Shown here one piece after another: positions 1-8,238 of a stretch of 64,000 nt of DNA (its first letter is position 1; every line of letters starts with the position of its first letter). The position numbers and the translations under genes are program-made. The DNA is taken from NCBI GenBank assembly GCA_963703175.1, contig OY969794.1:1488001-1552000 (forward strand), written 5' to 3'. Under the pieces are notes generated by a model. The model ran no database searches, was not told the DNA's origin, and was given only the letters and a program-made list of their open reading frames with translations. The DNA comes from VRUE01 sp963703175. GTDB lineage: Bacteria > Actinomycetota > Thermoleophilia > Solirubrobacterales > 70-9.

Positions 1-2
1 CC

Positions 3-389
3 CATCGCGCCGAGGCCTCCGCACGACTGGAGAGCAACCGCGTGCAAATCGACATCGCCAAGGGGAACTCGGTGCTGCTGCGAACTCTCGCCGCCGGGGA
101 TTCGCAGCAGCGCGCCGCCGCGGCTGTGGCTGAACGACACGAGGCGCGAATCGTTCGAGAGCTCGCCCCGGCAGACGCTCGGCTCAACGACGAGATCCAC
201 ACTTACGAAGACCATGTCGACCACGCGAACATTCAGCACGTCTACTACGAGTTGGGAGAGGTGGGGCTCCAGGTCGGGATCGTCCTCGCTTCGGTTTCGA
301 TCATCACCCGCCGGCGCTGGCTCCTGGGCGCCGGTGGCGCCGCCGCAACCGCCGGGGTCGTCTTGCTGCTGCTCGGCCTGCTGGTTTAG
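3..389 (+). CDS. Small membrane protein, 5' partial (DUF4337-like)
   Basis: The frame is open from base 3 with codons that read naturally upstream of the first possible start (GTG at 42), so the true start probably lies left of the window. About 128 residues remain: a charged helical stretch (AAAAVAERHEARIVREL), a YYELGE segment, then two hydrophobic helices separated by a short TRRRW loop, ending at TAG 389. This tail resembles the C-terminus of DUF4337 membrane proteins, from memory of the family. Function unknown. The next gene starts 33 bp downstream on the same strand. Confidence 0.6.
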   Translation, partial: HRAEASARLESNRVQIDIAKGNSVLLRTLAAGDSQQRAAAAVAERHEARIVRELAPADARLNDEIHTYEDHVDHANIQHVYYELGEVGLQVGIVLASVSIITRRRWLLGAGGAAATAGVVLLLLGLLV

Positions 390-421
390 GCAGGACCGTC
401 AATAAAGGCGTACGTCGGCCA

Positions 422-1708
422 TTGACGAATAGAGCTGCTGCCTTGAAGTCCCGACGCTCAAACCACTGGCCACTAGCTCTCGCGACCGTAGTCGCGATTG
501 CTCTTGCGATGCCGGTCGTGGCGAACGCCTCCCCCCAGCGCGCCCAGCGCGCGATCGTCGGCGTAACCACGGTCAAGGTCGGCGCGCCGGGAAACCCGTC
601 GGTGGGAATCGTCCCGTTCACCGACGCCATCTACAAGTCCTGCGCGGAAGCCGCCGAATCGAAACCGGCCTGCCAGACCGTCGGCGGCGTCGGCTACGGC
701 TACGGCATCGGCATGCTCGAGGTGACGGTCGGCCAGTGGGTGAAGTTCCTCAATACCGTCGACCCGGCCGGGCGCGACAAGCACGATCTATACGACCCGA
801 GCCAGACCCCGGCCCTATGGCCGAAGTACGGCCAGGTCGACGAGTCGTCCCGCACTCGCATGGGGCGCCACTACTCGGTGGGCTATCCGGACTGGGCGGA
901 TAAGCCCTACGGCTTCGCCAACTTCCTTCGCGCCGCCCGCTTCGTCAACTCGCTCTACAACGGCCAGGTGCTCTCCAAGCGTGCTGGCGTCAACGACGGC
1001 TTCCCCTTCGTCACCTACCGGGTGCGGCTCTCGCGCAACACCGAGCGTGGGATGTACGACCTGGCGAGCCACAAGCGCAGCGGCGCGACCCGAGCCCACA
1101 AGCGCGGCTTCGTCGTCCCCAGCCAGGACGAGTGGATCAAGGCCGCCTACTATGACCCGAGCGGCGCCGGCACCTACTCCTACTGGAAGTACCCGACCAA
1201 CCCCGGCGTGTTCGGCAACGAATCGCAAGTCCCCGCCCCGAGCGTGCTCGATCCCACCAGCGGCGACGTGACCAACTCTTCAACTCAGCCGCTGGCGACG
1301 TACTACAACGAAGAAAAGCCGGCACCGAGCTGGTGCCCCGGCGGAGTGGAAGCGAGCATCTGCTCGAGCGTCAACCCCTTCGGGATCGACCCCACCGCCT
1401 ACGCCAAGCTCTACAAAGGCAGTCTTGGCACCGTCGGCCAGGCGCGGACCCGCTCGCCCTGGGGCACCCTCGACCAGGGCGGCAACGCGGTCGAGTGGAC
1501 CGACACGATCACCCCACCGCCCTCAGGCCGCAACGACGGCCGGGTCTGGCGGCGCCTGCACGGCGGCATCTCCAACTCCACCGCTTACCAGATGTGGATA
1601 TCGGCGGTCGGTCTGCAGCCGCAATACAACAAGTTCTACGACCTCACCTACCCCTGGCTGGGATTCCGCATCGGCGTGGTCGGCGACCTTCAGGTCGACA
1701 AGCCCTAG
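422..1708 (+). CDS. Secreted FGE/SUMF-fold protein without the catalytic cysteines
   Basis: 428 residues. An N-terminal signal peptide (KSRR, then a hydrophobic run ending near NAS) indicates export. The rest carries hallmarks of the formylglycine-generating enzyme/SUMF1 fold: EVTVGQWVKFLNTV near the start, GGNAVEWTDT in the middle, a LHGGISNS stretch and a terminal WLGFRIGV. True FGEs use a C-terminal cysteine pair. Here the C-terminal core has none, and the cysteines lie in the N-terminal CAEAAESKPACQ region and a WCPGGVEASIC loop. It is therefore probably a substrate-binding or structural relative, as in PEP-CTERM-type SUMF proteins. The start is uncertain: TTG 422, or TTG 443, which gives a more typical signal peptide. 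Its stop overlaps the convergent methyltransferase by 4 bp. Confidence 0.75.
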   Translation: MTNRAAALKSRRSNHWPLALATVVAIALAMPVVANASPQRAQRAIVGVTTVKVGAPGNPSVGIVPFTDAIYKSCAEAAESKPACQTVGGVGYGYGIGMLEVTVGQWVKFLNTVDPAGRDKHDLYDPSQTPALWPKYGQVDESSRTRMGRHYSVGYPDWADKPYGFANFLRAARFVNSLYNGQVLSKRAGVNDGFPFVTYRVRLSRNTERGMYDLASHKRSGATRAHKRGFVVPSQDEWIKAAYYDPSGAGTYSYWKYPTNPGVFGNESQVPAPSVLDPTSGDVTNSSTQPLATYYNEEKPAPSWCPGGVEASICSSVNPFGIDPTAYAKLYKGSLGTVGQARTRSPWGTLDQGGNAVEWTDTITPPPSGRNDGRVWRRLHGGISNSTAYQMWISAVGLQPQYNKFYDLTYPWLGFRIGVVGDLQVDKP

Positions 1709-2460
1709 TCGCCGGCAGGGCGGCCGACGGCGATCGCCCAGCGCTGGGTGAAGTACAGCTCGCCGTCGCGGCGCTGCGGGCGCATCCCGGTCGGCGTTCC
1801 GCCTGAAAGCTCTTCTTCGAGTTCTTCGCGCAGCTGAGTGCGGACCTCTTCCGCTGGTTGGGACTGGTCGAGCCAACGCTCCAGCGGCAGCGGCTGGTCG
1901 CGTTCGACGAAATGGGCAATCTCCAGGCCGGCTTCCTTGATCGTCGCCCGCAGCTCCTCGACGGTGAGGCCGCGGGTGTGGGAGGGATCGCGCAGCCGCT
2001 CACGGTGGTTGTAGGCGTCGGCGTGCTCGGGTTCGGCGGCGGCGAGATCCATCAGGGCGACCCTGCCGTCGGGCCGGCAGACGCGGGCCATCTCGGCCAG
2101 CACCGCGACGGGGTCGGCGAAGTGGTGCACGGCGAAGCGGCTGACGAAGGGCATCGCATCCGCCTCGCCCTGCTGGAAGAGCACGTTGCGGACTCCCGCC
2201 GCGTCGACCTCGCGCTTGCCTACCGCCAGCATCTCCGCGGTCAGGTCGAGCACGGTCGCGCAGCGGACATGCTCAGCGTAGGCGCGAGCGACGTGCCCCG
2301 TCCCTCCGGCCACATCGAGGACCAGCTCGGCGCCGTCGGGCGGCACGTTGTCGAGGATCCAGCCGAGCACGCGGGGATCGCCGAACGAGTACAGGTGGTC
2401 CTCGAAACTCGCCGCCTGGCGCGCGAACTCCTCCTTGATCAAATCGCGATGGTCCGACAT
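1705..2460 (-). CDS. Class I SAM-dependent methyltransferase
   Basis: About 251 residues from the ATG at 2460 (MSDHRDLIKEEF). An upstream in-frame ATG at 2487 would add nine residues but would leave only 11 bp to the divergent SRPBCC gene. SAM-binding motif I is VLDVAGGTGHVARAYA, followed by the acidic VLDLTAEML strand. FAVHHFADP and CRPDGRVALMDL match motifs II and III of the UbiE/Methyltransf_11 type. The C-terminus is an acidic helix (REELEEELSGG). The substrate cannot be inferred. Its start faces the SRPBCC protein, so the two probably share a promoter region. Confidence 0.85.
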   Translation of the reverse strand: MSDHRDLIKEEFARQAASFEDHLYSFGDPRVLGWILDNVPPDGAELVLDVAGGTGHVARAYAEHVRCATVLDLTAEMLAVGKREVDAAGVRNVLFQQGEADAMPFVSRFAVHHFADPVAVLAEMARVCRPDGRVALMDLAAAEPEHADAYNHRERLRDPSHTRGLTVEELRATIKEAGLEIAHFVERDQPLPLERWLDQSQPAEEVRTQLREELEEELSGGTPTGMRPQRRDGELYFTQRWAIAVGRPAGD

Positions 2461-2498
2461 CAGGGAGCGAATATATGGCTCACGCATAGGATCGGGCG

Positions 2499-2948
2499 AT
2501 GCTGAAGCCGGTGATCGTCTCGACCGCGGTGGCGAAGCCCATTGCCGAGGTCTACGATTTCCTCGACCTGTTCGCCAACCACGCGGGCTTCATGGATCAC
2601 ATGCTGGTCGACTGGAAGTTCTCCGGTCCGCAGCGTGGGGTGGGCGCGAAAGCGGAGGCGAGGGCGAACACGATCGGCTCCCAGGACTGGACCGACTTCG
2701 AGCTGATCGAGGCCGAGCCGCCGAGCCGGATCGTCGAGCAGGGCATCGGCAACGGCGGCAAGCGCCACACGCGAGGCACCTACCGGCTGGAGTCGTTGGA
2801 CGATGGTGGGACGAAGGTCTCGTTTGAGCTCGAGTGGCTCGAGTCGGCGAAAGCAGAACGGCTGATCCCGCCGATGATCCGCGCCTTCGTCCGCCGCACC
2901 AACGGTAAGGCGATGCAGCGTCTTGCAAAGCAGCTCGAAGCCGCCTGA
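2499..2948 (+). CDS. SRPBCC (polyketide cyclase/START-like) protein
   Basis: 149 residues. It opens with the typical strand and helix of SRPBCC proteins (VIVSTAVAKPIAEVYDFL), followed by alternating strands (FELIEAEPPSRIVEQG, GTYRLESLDDGGTKVSFELEW) and a long C-terminal helix ending RLAKQLEA that closes the hydrophobic cavity. Such proteins bind lipids, polyketides or other hydrophobic ligands; this one has no identifiable catalytic residue set. It is divergent from the methyltransferase and convergent with the NlpC/P60-like gene. Confidence 0.8.
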   Translation: MLKPVIVSTAVAKPIAEVYDFLDLFANHAGFMDHMLVDWKFSGPQRGVGAKAEARANTIGSQDWTDFELIEAEPPSRIVEQGIGNGGKRHTRGTYRLESLDDGGTKVSFELEWLESAKAERLIPPMIRAFVRRTNGKAMQRLAKQLEAA

Positions 2949-2959
2949 CTGCGGCTTGC

Positions 2960-3520
2960 TCAGAGGCCGATTGGGTGCCGCACGGCGAACTTGCGCGGGT
3001 CGACCCGTTCGGTGTGCCAGCGGGGGCCGCTAATGCCCGGTGGATCGTCGCGGGTGTCGAAGCGCAATCCGGCAATCACCATGTAGACGTGCTCGTCGTT
3101 GGCGTAGACGGTTATCCAACGCCCGAGTCCGCCCAGCCCCCAGTAGGCCAGCTGCCCGGAGACCATCGTCGAGTCGAGCAGCCCGGCCCCGTGTAGGGCG
3201 AAGCCGACCGCGCCAGAGCAGTCATAACCGTGGGTCCACCAGCTTCGATGACCGCCGCCCCATACATACGGCCGACCGGCGATGTGGTTGGCCGCGGCGA
3301 CCGCCTCCTTCACCGCCGTTGGTGCGTGGGGCGGTGCGACGGCCTCTCCATTGACGAGAGTGGCGCCGCAGGTTGCGCTGGTCCGCGCCGCATCGGTAGA
3401 GGCGGGAATGCAGCTGTAGCCCCAGGGCACCGCTTGGCCAGCTGCGCTGGGAGCGCCCAGCGCAGCTGTGGCGCCCACCGCCGCCAAAGCGAGCAGCATC
3501 GCTTTTCGCTTCAAGTCCAA
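2960..3520 (-). CDS. Secreted NlpC/P60-like cysteine peptidase
   Basis: 186 residues. A signal peptide (MDLKRKAMLLALAAVGATAA, cleavage near SAAGQA) is followed by a short cysteine-containing region and a catalytic domain. The core YDCSGAVGFALHGAG is the NlpC/P60 catalytic-cysteine motif, preceded by PYVWGGGH, which is typical of gamma-D-glutamyl-diaminopimelate endopeptidases. The His is probably in NDEHVYMVIAG. At this size there is no room for separate cell-wall-binding repeats. Likely role: peptidoglycan remodelling outside the membrane. Target bond unproven. Confidence 0.8.
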   Translation of the reverse strand: MDLKRKAMLLALAAVGATAALGAPSAAGQAVPWGYSCIPASTDAARTSATCGATLVNGEAVAPPHAPTAVKEAVAAANHIAGRPYVWGGGHRSWWTHGYDCSGAVGFALHGAGLLDSTMVSGQLAYWGLGGLGRWITVYANDEHVYMVIAGLRFDTRDDPPGISGPRWHTERVDPRKFAVRHPIGL

Positions 3521-3673
3521 GATCGATAAGGCTACGCGGAGCTGCCTTCACAGTCACGCAGGCATCAGAATGAAGCGCAGATGAGTGCTAATCAGCCTCT
3601 ATCAGCCGAGGAAAGTGCTCGCGATCGCCGACCTCGTCGTCTTCCTGGCCGTTTAGCTGCGGGCGGAGTGGCG

Positions 3674-5245
3674 CTACTCGCGCTCCATTCGCTCGTGGAC
3701 GAAGCGGACCACGGTGGCGCCCTCGCCGACAGCGGTCGCACAGCGCTTGATCGATCCGGCGCGGACGTCGCCGGCGGCGTAGATACCCGGCACGCTGGTC
3801 TCGAGTAGTCCCTCGGCACCCGCCTCGGCGCCGGTGAGGATGAACCCCTTGGGGTCGCGAGCGACGGTGTCGCCGAGCCACTCGGTGCACGGGGAGGCGC
3901 CGAGAAAGAGAAAGAGGAAAGAGAGCGGTATCTCCTCTCCGTCGGTGAGAGTTACGGCGCCGAGCTTTCCGTCCTCGCCTTGCAGGCTGGCGATTTCGCT
4001 GCGGTCGCGGATGGCAACGCCGTAGCGCTCAAGCTCCTCGATCAAGTACTGGGACATCGTCTCGCTGAGGTCAGCGCGGCGGTGCAGGAGGGTGACCAGC
4101 GCGCCGCCGCGCGCCAACCAGACGGCGGCCTGCGCAGCCGAGTTGCCGCCACCGACCACGCCGACCCGCTGGGCGCCACAGAGCTGCGCCTCGGGAGGAC
4201 CGGCGGCGTAGAAGATGCTGAGCCCCTCGTAGCGGTCGAGGTCGTCCACGGGCAGGCGGCGGTATTCGGCACCGGTGGCGAGCAGCACCGCCCGGGCGAT
4301 GACTTCGTTGCCGTCCTCGAGCTTGACCACGTGGTGCCCGTTGCCCGGTTCGAGCGCGCGGGCGCGGTAGGGGGTTGCCGTGCGGGCGCGGAACTTACGC
4401 GCCTGGGCGATCGCCCTGCTGGTCAGCTCGGTGCCGCTGATACCGGCCGGGAAGCCGAGGTAGTTCTCGATCCGCCGCGACGTGCCCGCCTGGCCGCCGA
4501 GGACCGTGCTCTCTATAACCAGCGTGTCGAGTCCCTCGGAGGCTCCGTACACGGCGGCGCCCAGTCCGGCAGGTCCGCCGCCAATGACGAGCAGGTCGAC
4601 CTCTTCTCGCTGCGGCAGCTCGAGGCCAATCCCCAGCGCGCGTGAAAGCTCGCCATTGCTTGGGCGGTGCAGCTCGATCCCGCCGGGAAGGCGGACCAAC
4701 GGCAGCTCGTCCCCTGCGGACCGCTCGACCAGCGCCGCCGCCTCGACGTTTTCGGCTGGGTCGACCCAGGAATTTGGCAGGCGCAGGCGTTTGGCAAAGT
4801 CGAGCAGTCGGCGGGTCTCAGCCGATTCGCGCGGGCCGATGATTTCGATCCCGATCCCCTCCCGTTGCTGGAGCAGTTCGCGGCGCTCGGCGAAGGCGGA
4901 GAGCAGCAGGTCGGACAGCGAGGCGTCCTCGAAGAGCAACTGCCGCAGCACCTCGCGCTCGACCGCGATGTAGCGCATTGGCTCGGTGGCGACGGCAGTG
5001 AGGAAGACGGTCTGCCCGGAGAGCAGGTTCATCTCCCCAAGGAAGCCCGAGTTGCCGTGGCGGACGATCTCGTGCCCGGCGGCATCGAGCACCGCTGCCT
5101 CCCCTTCGACGATCGCCATGAAGGGATAGCTCTCATCGCCGATGTCGAACAGGGTCTCGCCGATCGAGGCGCGCCGTTCCTCGCCGTGCTTTGCCAGCGT
5201 TGCCAACTGCGATTCGGAGAGCACGCGATGCGTAGGGCCAAGCAC
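3674..5245 (-). CDS. Cyclic-nucleotide-binding domain fused to thioredoxin-reductase-like flavoprotein
   Basis: 523 residues. Residues about 1-130 form a cNMP-binding beta-roll (FDIGDESYPFMAIVEGEAAV, GNSGFLGEMNLLSGQ). A linker about 135-210 follows, then an FAD/NAD(P)H module: FAD motif LLVIGGGPAGLGAAVY, NADPH motif VGVVGGGNSAAQAAVWLA, and FAD-closing motif GIYAAGDVRAGSIKR. In ordinary TrxB a CxxC lies just before the second nucleotide site. Here that place reads AAGPPEAQLC, so the redox-active pair is absent and it cannot be a standard thioredoxin reductase. Likely a cNMP-gated or electron-transfer flavoprotein. It stands alone on this strand between divergent or convergent neighbours. Confidence 0.85.
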   Translation of the reverse strand: MLGPTHRVLSESQLATLAKHGEERRASIGETLFDIGDESYPFMAIVEGEAAVLDAAGHEIVRHGNSGFLGEMNLLSGQTVFLTAVATEPMRYIAVEREVLRQLLFEDASLSDLLLSAFAERRELLQQREGIGIEIIGPRESAETRRLLDFAKRLRLPNSWVDPAENVEAAALVERSAGDELPLVRLPGGIELHRPSNGELSRALGIGLELPQREEVDLLVIGGGPAGLGAAVYGASEGLDTLVIESTVLGGQAGTSRRIENYLGFPAGISGTELTSRAIAQARKFRARTATPYRARALEPGNGHHVVKLEDGNEVIARAVLLATGAEYRRLPVDDLDRYEGLSIFYAAGPPEAQLCGAQRVGVVGGGNSAAQAAVWLARGGALVTLLHRRADLSETMSQYLIEELERYGVAIRDRSEIASLQGEDGKLGAVTLTDGEEIPLSFLFLFLGASPCTEWLGDTVARDPKGFILTGAEAGAEGLLETSVPGIYAAGDVRAGSIKRCATAVGEGATVVRFVHERMERE

Positions 5246-5349
5246 GTTTCGAAGGCTACCCGGCCAAGATTTTCATCGCTGAATTTGTACTGGCTGCCGT
5301 CGCGATGCCGTTTGCTCCTCCCGGCGCCGAGCCCTGATAGACAACGTCC

Positions 5350-6018
5350 ATGGGACATGAGCAGTGGTCGGCGGTTGACGAATATGTGAGCGGCCTGCTG
5401 GCCGTCCACGATGAGGCGCTCGATGCGGCATTGAGCGCCGGCGTGGAGGCCGGCCTGCCGTCGATCCAGGTTTCGCCGCCGCAGGGGCAGTTGCTCAACC
5501 TCCTGGCGAGGACGGTGGGAGCGAAGAGGATCCTCGAGTTCGGCACGCTCGCTGGCTACAGCACGATCTGGCTGGGCCGGGCGCTGGCGGACGGCGGTCG
5601 CCTGATTACCCTCGAGGCGGACTCCGACTACGCTGAGGTGGCCCGCAAGAACATCTCTCGCGCGGGCTTGGACGATGTCGTGGATCTGAGGGTGGGGCCG
5701 GCTCTGGACACGCTGCCGGTACTCGGGGCCGAAGATGTCGCCCCGTTCGATCTCACCTTCATCGACGCCGACAAGATCCACAGTCCCGACTACTTCGCCT
5801 GGTCCCTCGACCACTCCCGCCCCGGCAGCCTGATCGTCATCGACAACGTGGTCCGCGACGGCACTCTCGCCGAAGCCGACAGCGACGACGCCACGACCGT
5901 GGCCCAACGTCAATTGCACGAGATCTTGGCCGCGGAGCCCCGCGTCACCGCGACGACGATCCAGACGGTCAGCGTCAAGGGCTACGACGGCTTCTCTGTC
6001 GCCTTGGTCACGCAGTAG
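5350..6018 (+). CDS. O-methyltransferase, class I (caffeoyl-CoA OMT family)
   Basis: 222 residues, the usual family length. It shows SVSPPQGQLL-type substrate contact (here IQVSPPQGQLLNLLART), SAM motif I ILEFGTLAGYSTIWLGRAL, the acidic LITLEADSDYAEVARKN strand, the metal-binding and catalytic LTFIDADK, and SLIVIDNVVRDG. These match the divalent-cation-dependent catechol/caffeoyl-CoA O-methyltransferase family (Methyltransf_3). Cytosolic. The acceptor substrate is unknown. ATG 5350 is preceded by about 100 bp shared with the divergent flavoprotein start. Confidence 0.9.
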   Translation: MGHEQWSAVDEYVSGLLAVHDEALDAALSAGVEAGLPSIQVSPPQGQLLNLLARTVGAKRILEFGTLAGYSTIWLGRALADGGRLITLEADSDYAEVARKNISRAGLDDVVDLRVGPALDTLPVLGAEDVAPFDLTFIDADKIHSPDYFAWSLDHSRPGSLIVIDNVVRDGTLAEADSDDATTVAQRQLHEILAAEPRVTATTIQTVSVKGYDGFSVALVTQ

Positions 6019-6059
6019 AGCTACGCCTCGGTCGCGAACGTTGCTGGTAGCTTCGCCCC

Positions 6060-6902
6060 GTGAGCCTCGACGCGCAGCTTCCCTGGCGTGGGCCCGGCGA
6101 CGACCGCCCCGATCTGTCGCTTCCCCCGGCCCAGATGTCTTTGCGCAGCAGGGGGCAGACTCGTAAGCGCTGGCGTTACGTCGGCTTCTACGGGCCCGAG
6201 CTGATGCTCTGCGCCGCCCGGGCTCAGGTCGGGCCACTGAGCCAGTGCTTTTGGGCGCTCTGGGATCGCGAGGACAACCGCAGCTACGCCAACACGAGGC
6301 TGCGGCCGGGAAGCGCCGAGGTCCGTATGGACGGCCCGAGGATCGAGATCGAGGCCCGCGAGGTGCGGGCGAGCTTGCTGCTCGGCGATTCCAACCCGAT
6401 CGAGTCGATCTGTCCCAGCGGCTCGGGCTGGGGCTGGACCCGCAAGCGCTCCGGGGTGCCGATCCGGGGAACGATCGAGGCCGGGGGCAGGCGCTGGGAG
6501 GTCGATGGTCTAGGCATGGACGATCAATCTGCCGGCTACCAGAAGCGACACACCAGCTGGCACTGGTCGGCGGGGATCGGCCGCTCGGTGGACGGCAGAG
6601 CGGTCGCCTGGAACCTGGTCGAGGGGATCAACGACCCGCCCGCGAACAGCGAGCGGGCGATATGGACCGACGGCGAGCCGGCCGAGCCGGCCCCGGTCTC
6701 CTTCAAGGGTGTGACCGGGGTGGAGTTCGCCGACGGCGGTCTGCTCAGCTTCACACCAGGCTCCGAGCGCAGCCGCAGCGATAACTTCCTCCTCATCCGC
6801 TCGAGCTATCGGCATCTCTTCGGCGATTTCCGCGGCTCGCTCGGCGGCATCGAGCTGTCCGAGGGATTCGGCGTGATGGAGCAGCACGACGCGGTCTGGT
6901 GA
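6060..6902 (+). CDS. DUF2804-like protein
   Basis: 280 residues from GTG 6060, 41 bp after the O-methyltransferase. The protein is beta-rich and Trp-rich: RWRYVGFYGPELMLCAARA near the N-terminus, an ESICPSGSGWGWTRKR segment, and the most diagnostic stretch, YQKRHTSWHWSAGIGR, which resembles the conserved core of DUF2804 proteins. No signal peptide and no clear catalytic triad. DUF2804 relatives resemble lipocalin-like (CrtC/AttH) folds, but no activity is assigned here. Co-oriented with the genes on both sides, so a short operon is possible. Confidence 0.7.
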   Translation: MSLDAQLPWRGPGDDRPDLSLPPAQMSLRSRGQTRKRWRYVGFYGPELMLCAARAQVGPLSQCFWALWDREDNRSYANTRLRPGSAEVRMDGPRIEIEAREVRASLLLGDSNPIESICPSGSGWGWTRKRSGVPIRGTIEAGGRRWEVDGLGMDDQSAGYQKRHTSWHWSAGIGRSVDGRAVAWNLVEGINDPPANSERAIWTDGEPAEPAPVSFKGVTGVEFADGGLLSFTPGSERSRSDNFLLIRSSYRHLFGDFRGSLGGIELSEGFGVMEQHDAVW

Positions 6903-6935
6903 TGGCCGTGGGGCCACCGGGGGTAGGCTGAGAGG

Positions 6936-7370
6936 ATGGCCGACCCAGAGCTTCCCCTGACCGGAGGGTGCCTGTGCGAGCAGGTGCGCTTCGAGGTCTC
7001 CGAGCCTCTGCTCGGCGCCCTCTACTGCCATTGCAAGCGTTGCCAGCGCCGCACCGGGACGGGCGTGTCGGTCACTGCGCTGGCCGCTCCAAGCTCCTAT
7101 CGCGTTGTTTCCGGCGAGGACCTCGTCCGCTCCTGGGACCCGGAAGACGGCGGCTGGATCAAGTCCTTCTGCTCCGAGTGCGGTAGCCAGCTATGCACCA
7201 TCAACTCCGAGAACCCTGACCTGATCGCGGTTCGCATGGGCGCCCTGGACGAGGATCCCGGCATCCGCCCTGGCTTCCACCAGTTCGCGGCCTACGCGCC
7301 GCCCTGGGCGCCGGTGCCGGACGACGGCCTGCCGCGCTTCCCGGAGCGGCTTCCCAGCGACGCTCGTTGA
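6936..7370 (+). CDS. GFA-family zinc protein (CENP-V/glutathione-dependent formaldehyde-activating enzyme-like)
   Basis: 144 residues. The two zinc sites of the GFA family are visible: GGCLCEQVRFEV at the N-terminus, YCHCKRCQRRTG, and FCSECGSQL, giving the spaced CxC...CxxC...CxxC set. The N-terminal TGGCLC and central FHQFAAYAPPW fit the family. Members include glutathione-dependent formaldehyde-activating enzyme, but many in this family do not use glutathione and actinobacteria generally use mycothiol, so the substrate is open. The 3' end overlaps the convergent nucleotidyltransferase gene by 79 bp. Confidence 0.85.
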   Translation: MADPELPLTGGCLCEQVRFEVSEPLLGALYCHCKRCQRRTGTGVSVTALAAPSSYRVVSGEDLVRSWDPEDGGWIKSFCSECGSQLCTINSENPDLIAVRMGALDEDPGIRPGFHQFAAYAPPWAPVPDDGLPRFPERLPSDAR

Positions 7371-7858
7371 GCCGCGTTGCCTGACTTCTTGCGGAGCGCC
7401 TCGCGCGTCGCATAGAGGGCTGGGAGGGCGGCGGTGTCCTTGGGCCGCCCGAGCTCCTCCTTGGAAGCGATTACCTCGTCGATCGTGATTACGCGAACGG
7501 AGATCTCGCCGAGCGCCAGCTCGATCGTCTCGACATCCTCGAACCCACCGATCGCCGTGGCGTGCGGAACGACATCCAGCGGCCCTGCCTCGGTGTCGAA
7601 ACGCTGGGACTGCCACCCGCGGAAGTCTGCGCCTTCCAACTTGGCCTTACCGTCTCCGCCCGACGAGCGGGTGCCGAGGGCGTTGAGGGCCGCGGCGAGG
7701 CGTTCGGCGTTATCGAGCTCCCGCCTCGGCATCACGTCGAGGTCGAGCGTGACCGTCGGGTTGCCTTGCAGCCACGCCGCAACGGCCCCGATGACGCAGA
7801 ACTCGACCTCGTGGTCGACAAGCGAACGAAGCAGCCTCTCGGGGTCGAGTTCGGTCAC
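7292..7858 (-). CDS. MNT/DUF6036-type nucleotidyltransferase-like protein of an HTH-NTase pair
   Basis: 188 residues. The first 120 match a minimal nucleotidyltransferase-like core: VEFCVIGAVAAWLQGNPTVT, then LDLDVMPRRELDNAERLA with the paired acidic residues expected for metal binding, then VRVITIDEVIASKEELGRPKD, as seen in DUF6036/AbiEii-like proteins. The last 35 residues are basic and low complexity. Its ATG overlaps the stop of the upstream XRE gene by 4 bp, so the two are translationally coupled. XRE plus NTase pairs often behave as toxin-antitoxin-like modules; this is family inference. It could also be an ordinary regulator-linked transferase. The tail runs into the convergent GFA gene. 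Confidence 0.8.
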   Translation of the reverse strand: MTELDPERLLRSLVDHEVEFCVIGAVAAWLQGNPTVTLDLDVMPRRELDNAERLAAALNALGTRSSGGDGKAKLEGADFRGWQSQRFDTEAGPLDVVPHATAIGGFEDVETIELALGEISVRVITIDEVIASKEELGRPKDTAALPALYATREALRKKSGNAAQRASLGSRSGKRGRPSSGTGAQGGA

Positions 7859-8163
7859 ACCTGGGCAAGCTCATGTAGATGGGCGTAGCGCCGAAGAGCC
7901 TGGAGGCGCTCCTCTGGCGTGAGTCGGAGGAGGAGCTCGGCCAGCTCGACGTCGTGTGGGTCGGGCATCGCCCCGGCGCTGATGCTCACTCGCCGACCAC
8001 ACGCCATCGCGAGCCGCTGTAGCGTCTCCCAGGAGGGCGTCGCAGCGCCCCCCTCGTAGCGGGCGATGGCCGGCTGTGACGTACCGGCCCGCCGCGCAAG
8101 GGCGCGCTGAGAGAGGCCGGCGCCGAGGCGCAGCTCGCGCACGAGCATGTTTGGGGAATCCAT
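7855..8163 (-). CDS. XRE-family helix-turn-helix regulator
   Basis: 102 residues. A classic XRE HTH occupies residues about 6-60: LRLGAGLSQRALARRAGTSQPAIARYEGG, followed by TPSWETLQRLAMACG. The C-terminal third (LAELLLRLTPEERLQALRRY) is helical and may dimerise. It is first in a two-gene operon with the nucleotidyltransferase-like gene. A perfect 18-bp palindrome begins 9 bp upstream of the ATG, so it probably represses its own promoter. Confidence 0.88.
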   Translation of the reverse strand: MDSPNMLVRELRLGAGLSQRALARRAGTSQPAIARYEGGAATPSWETLQRLAMACGRRVSISAGAMPDPHDVELAELLLRLTPEERLQALRRYAHLHELAQV

Positions 8164-8171
8164 ATGGATAT

Positions 8172-8189
8172 GATACCTGATCAGGTATC
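8172..8189. promoter_or_regulatory. Palindromic operator upstream of the XRE gene
   Basis: GATACCTGATCAGGTATC is a perfect 18-bp inverted repeat ending 9 bp before the XRE ATG (minus strand). At that distance it would cover the -10 region or start of a nearly leaderless transcript. Autoregulation by the XRE protein is inferred from position. Confidence 0.7.
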
Positions 8190-8238
8190 GCCCTTCTCGT
8201 CGCCGCTGCCGTCCGTGGCCAGCTGAAGACTCTCTCTA

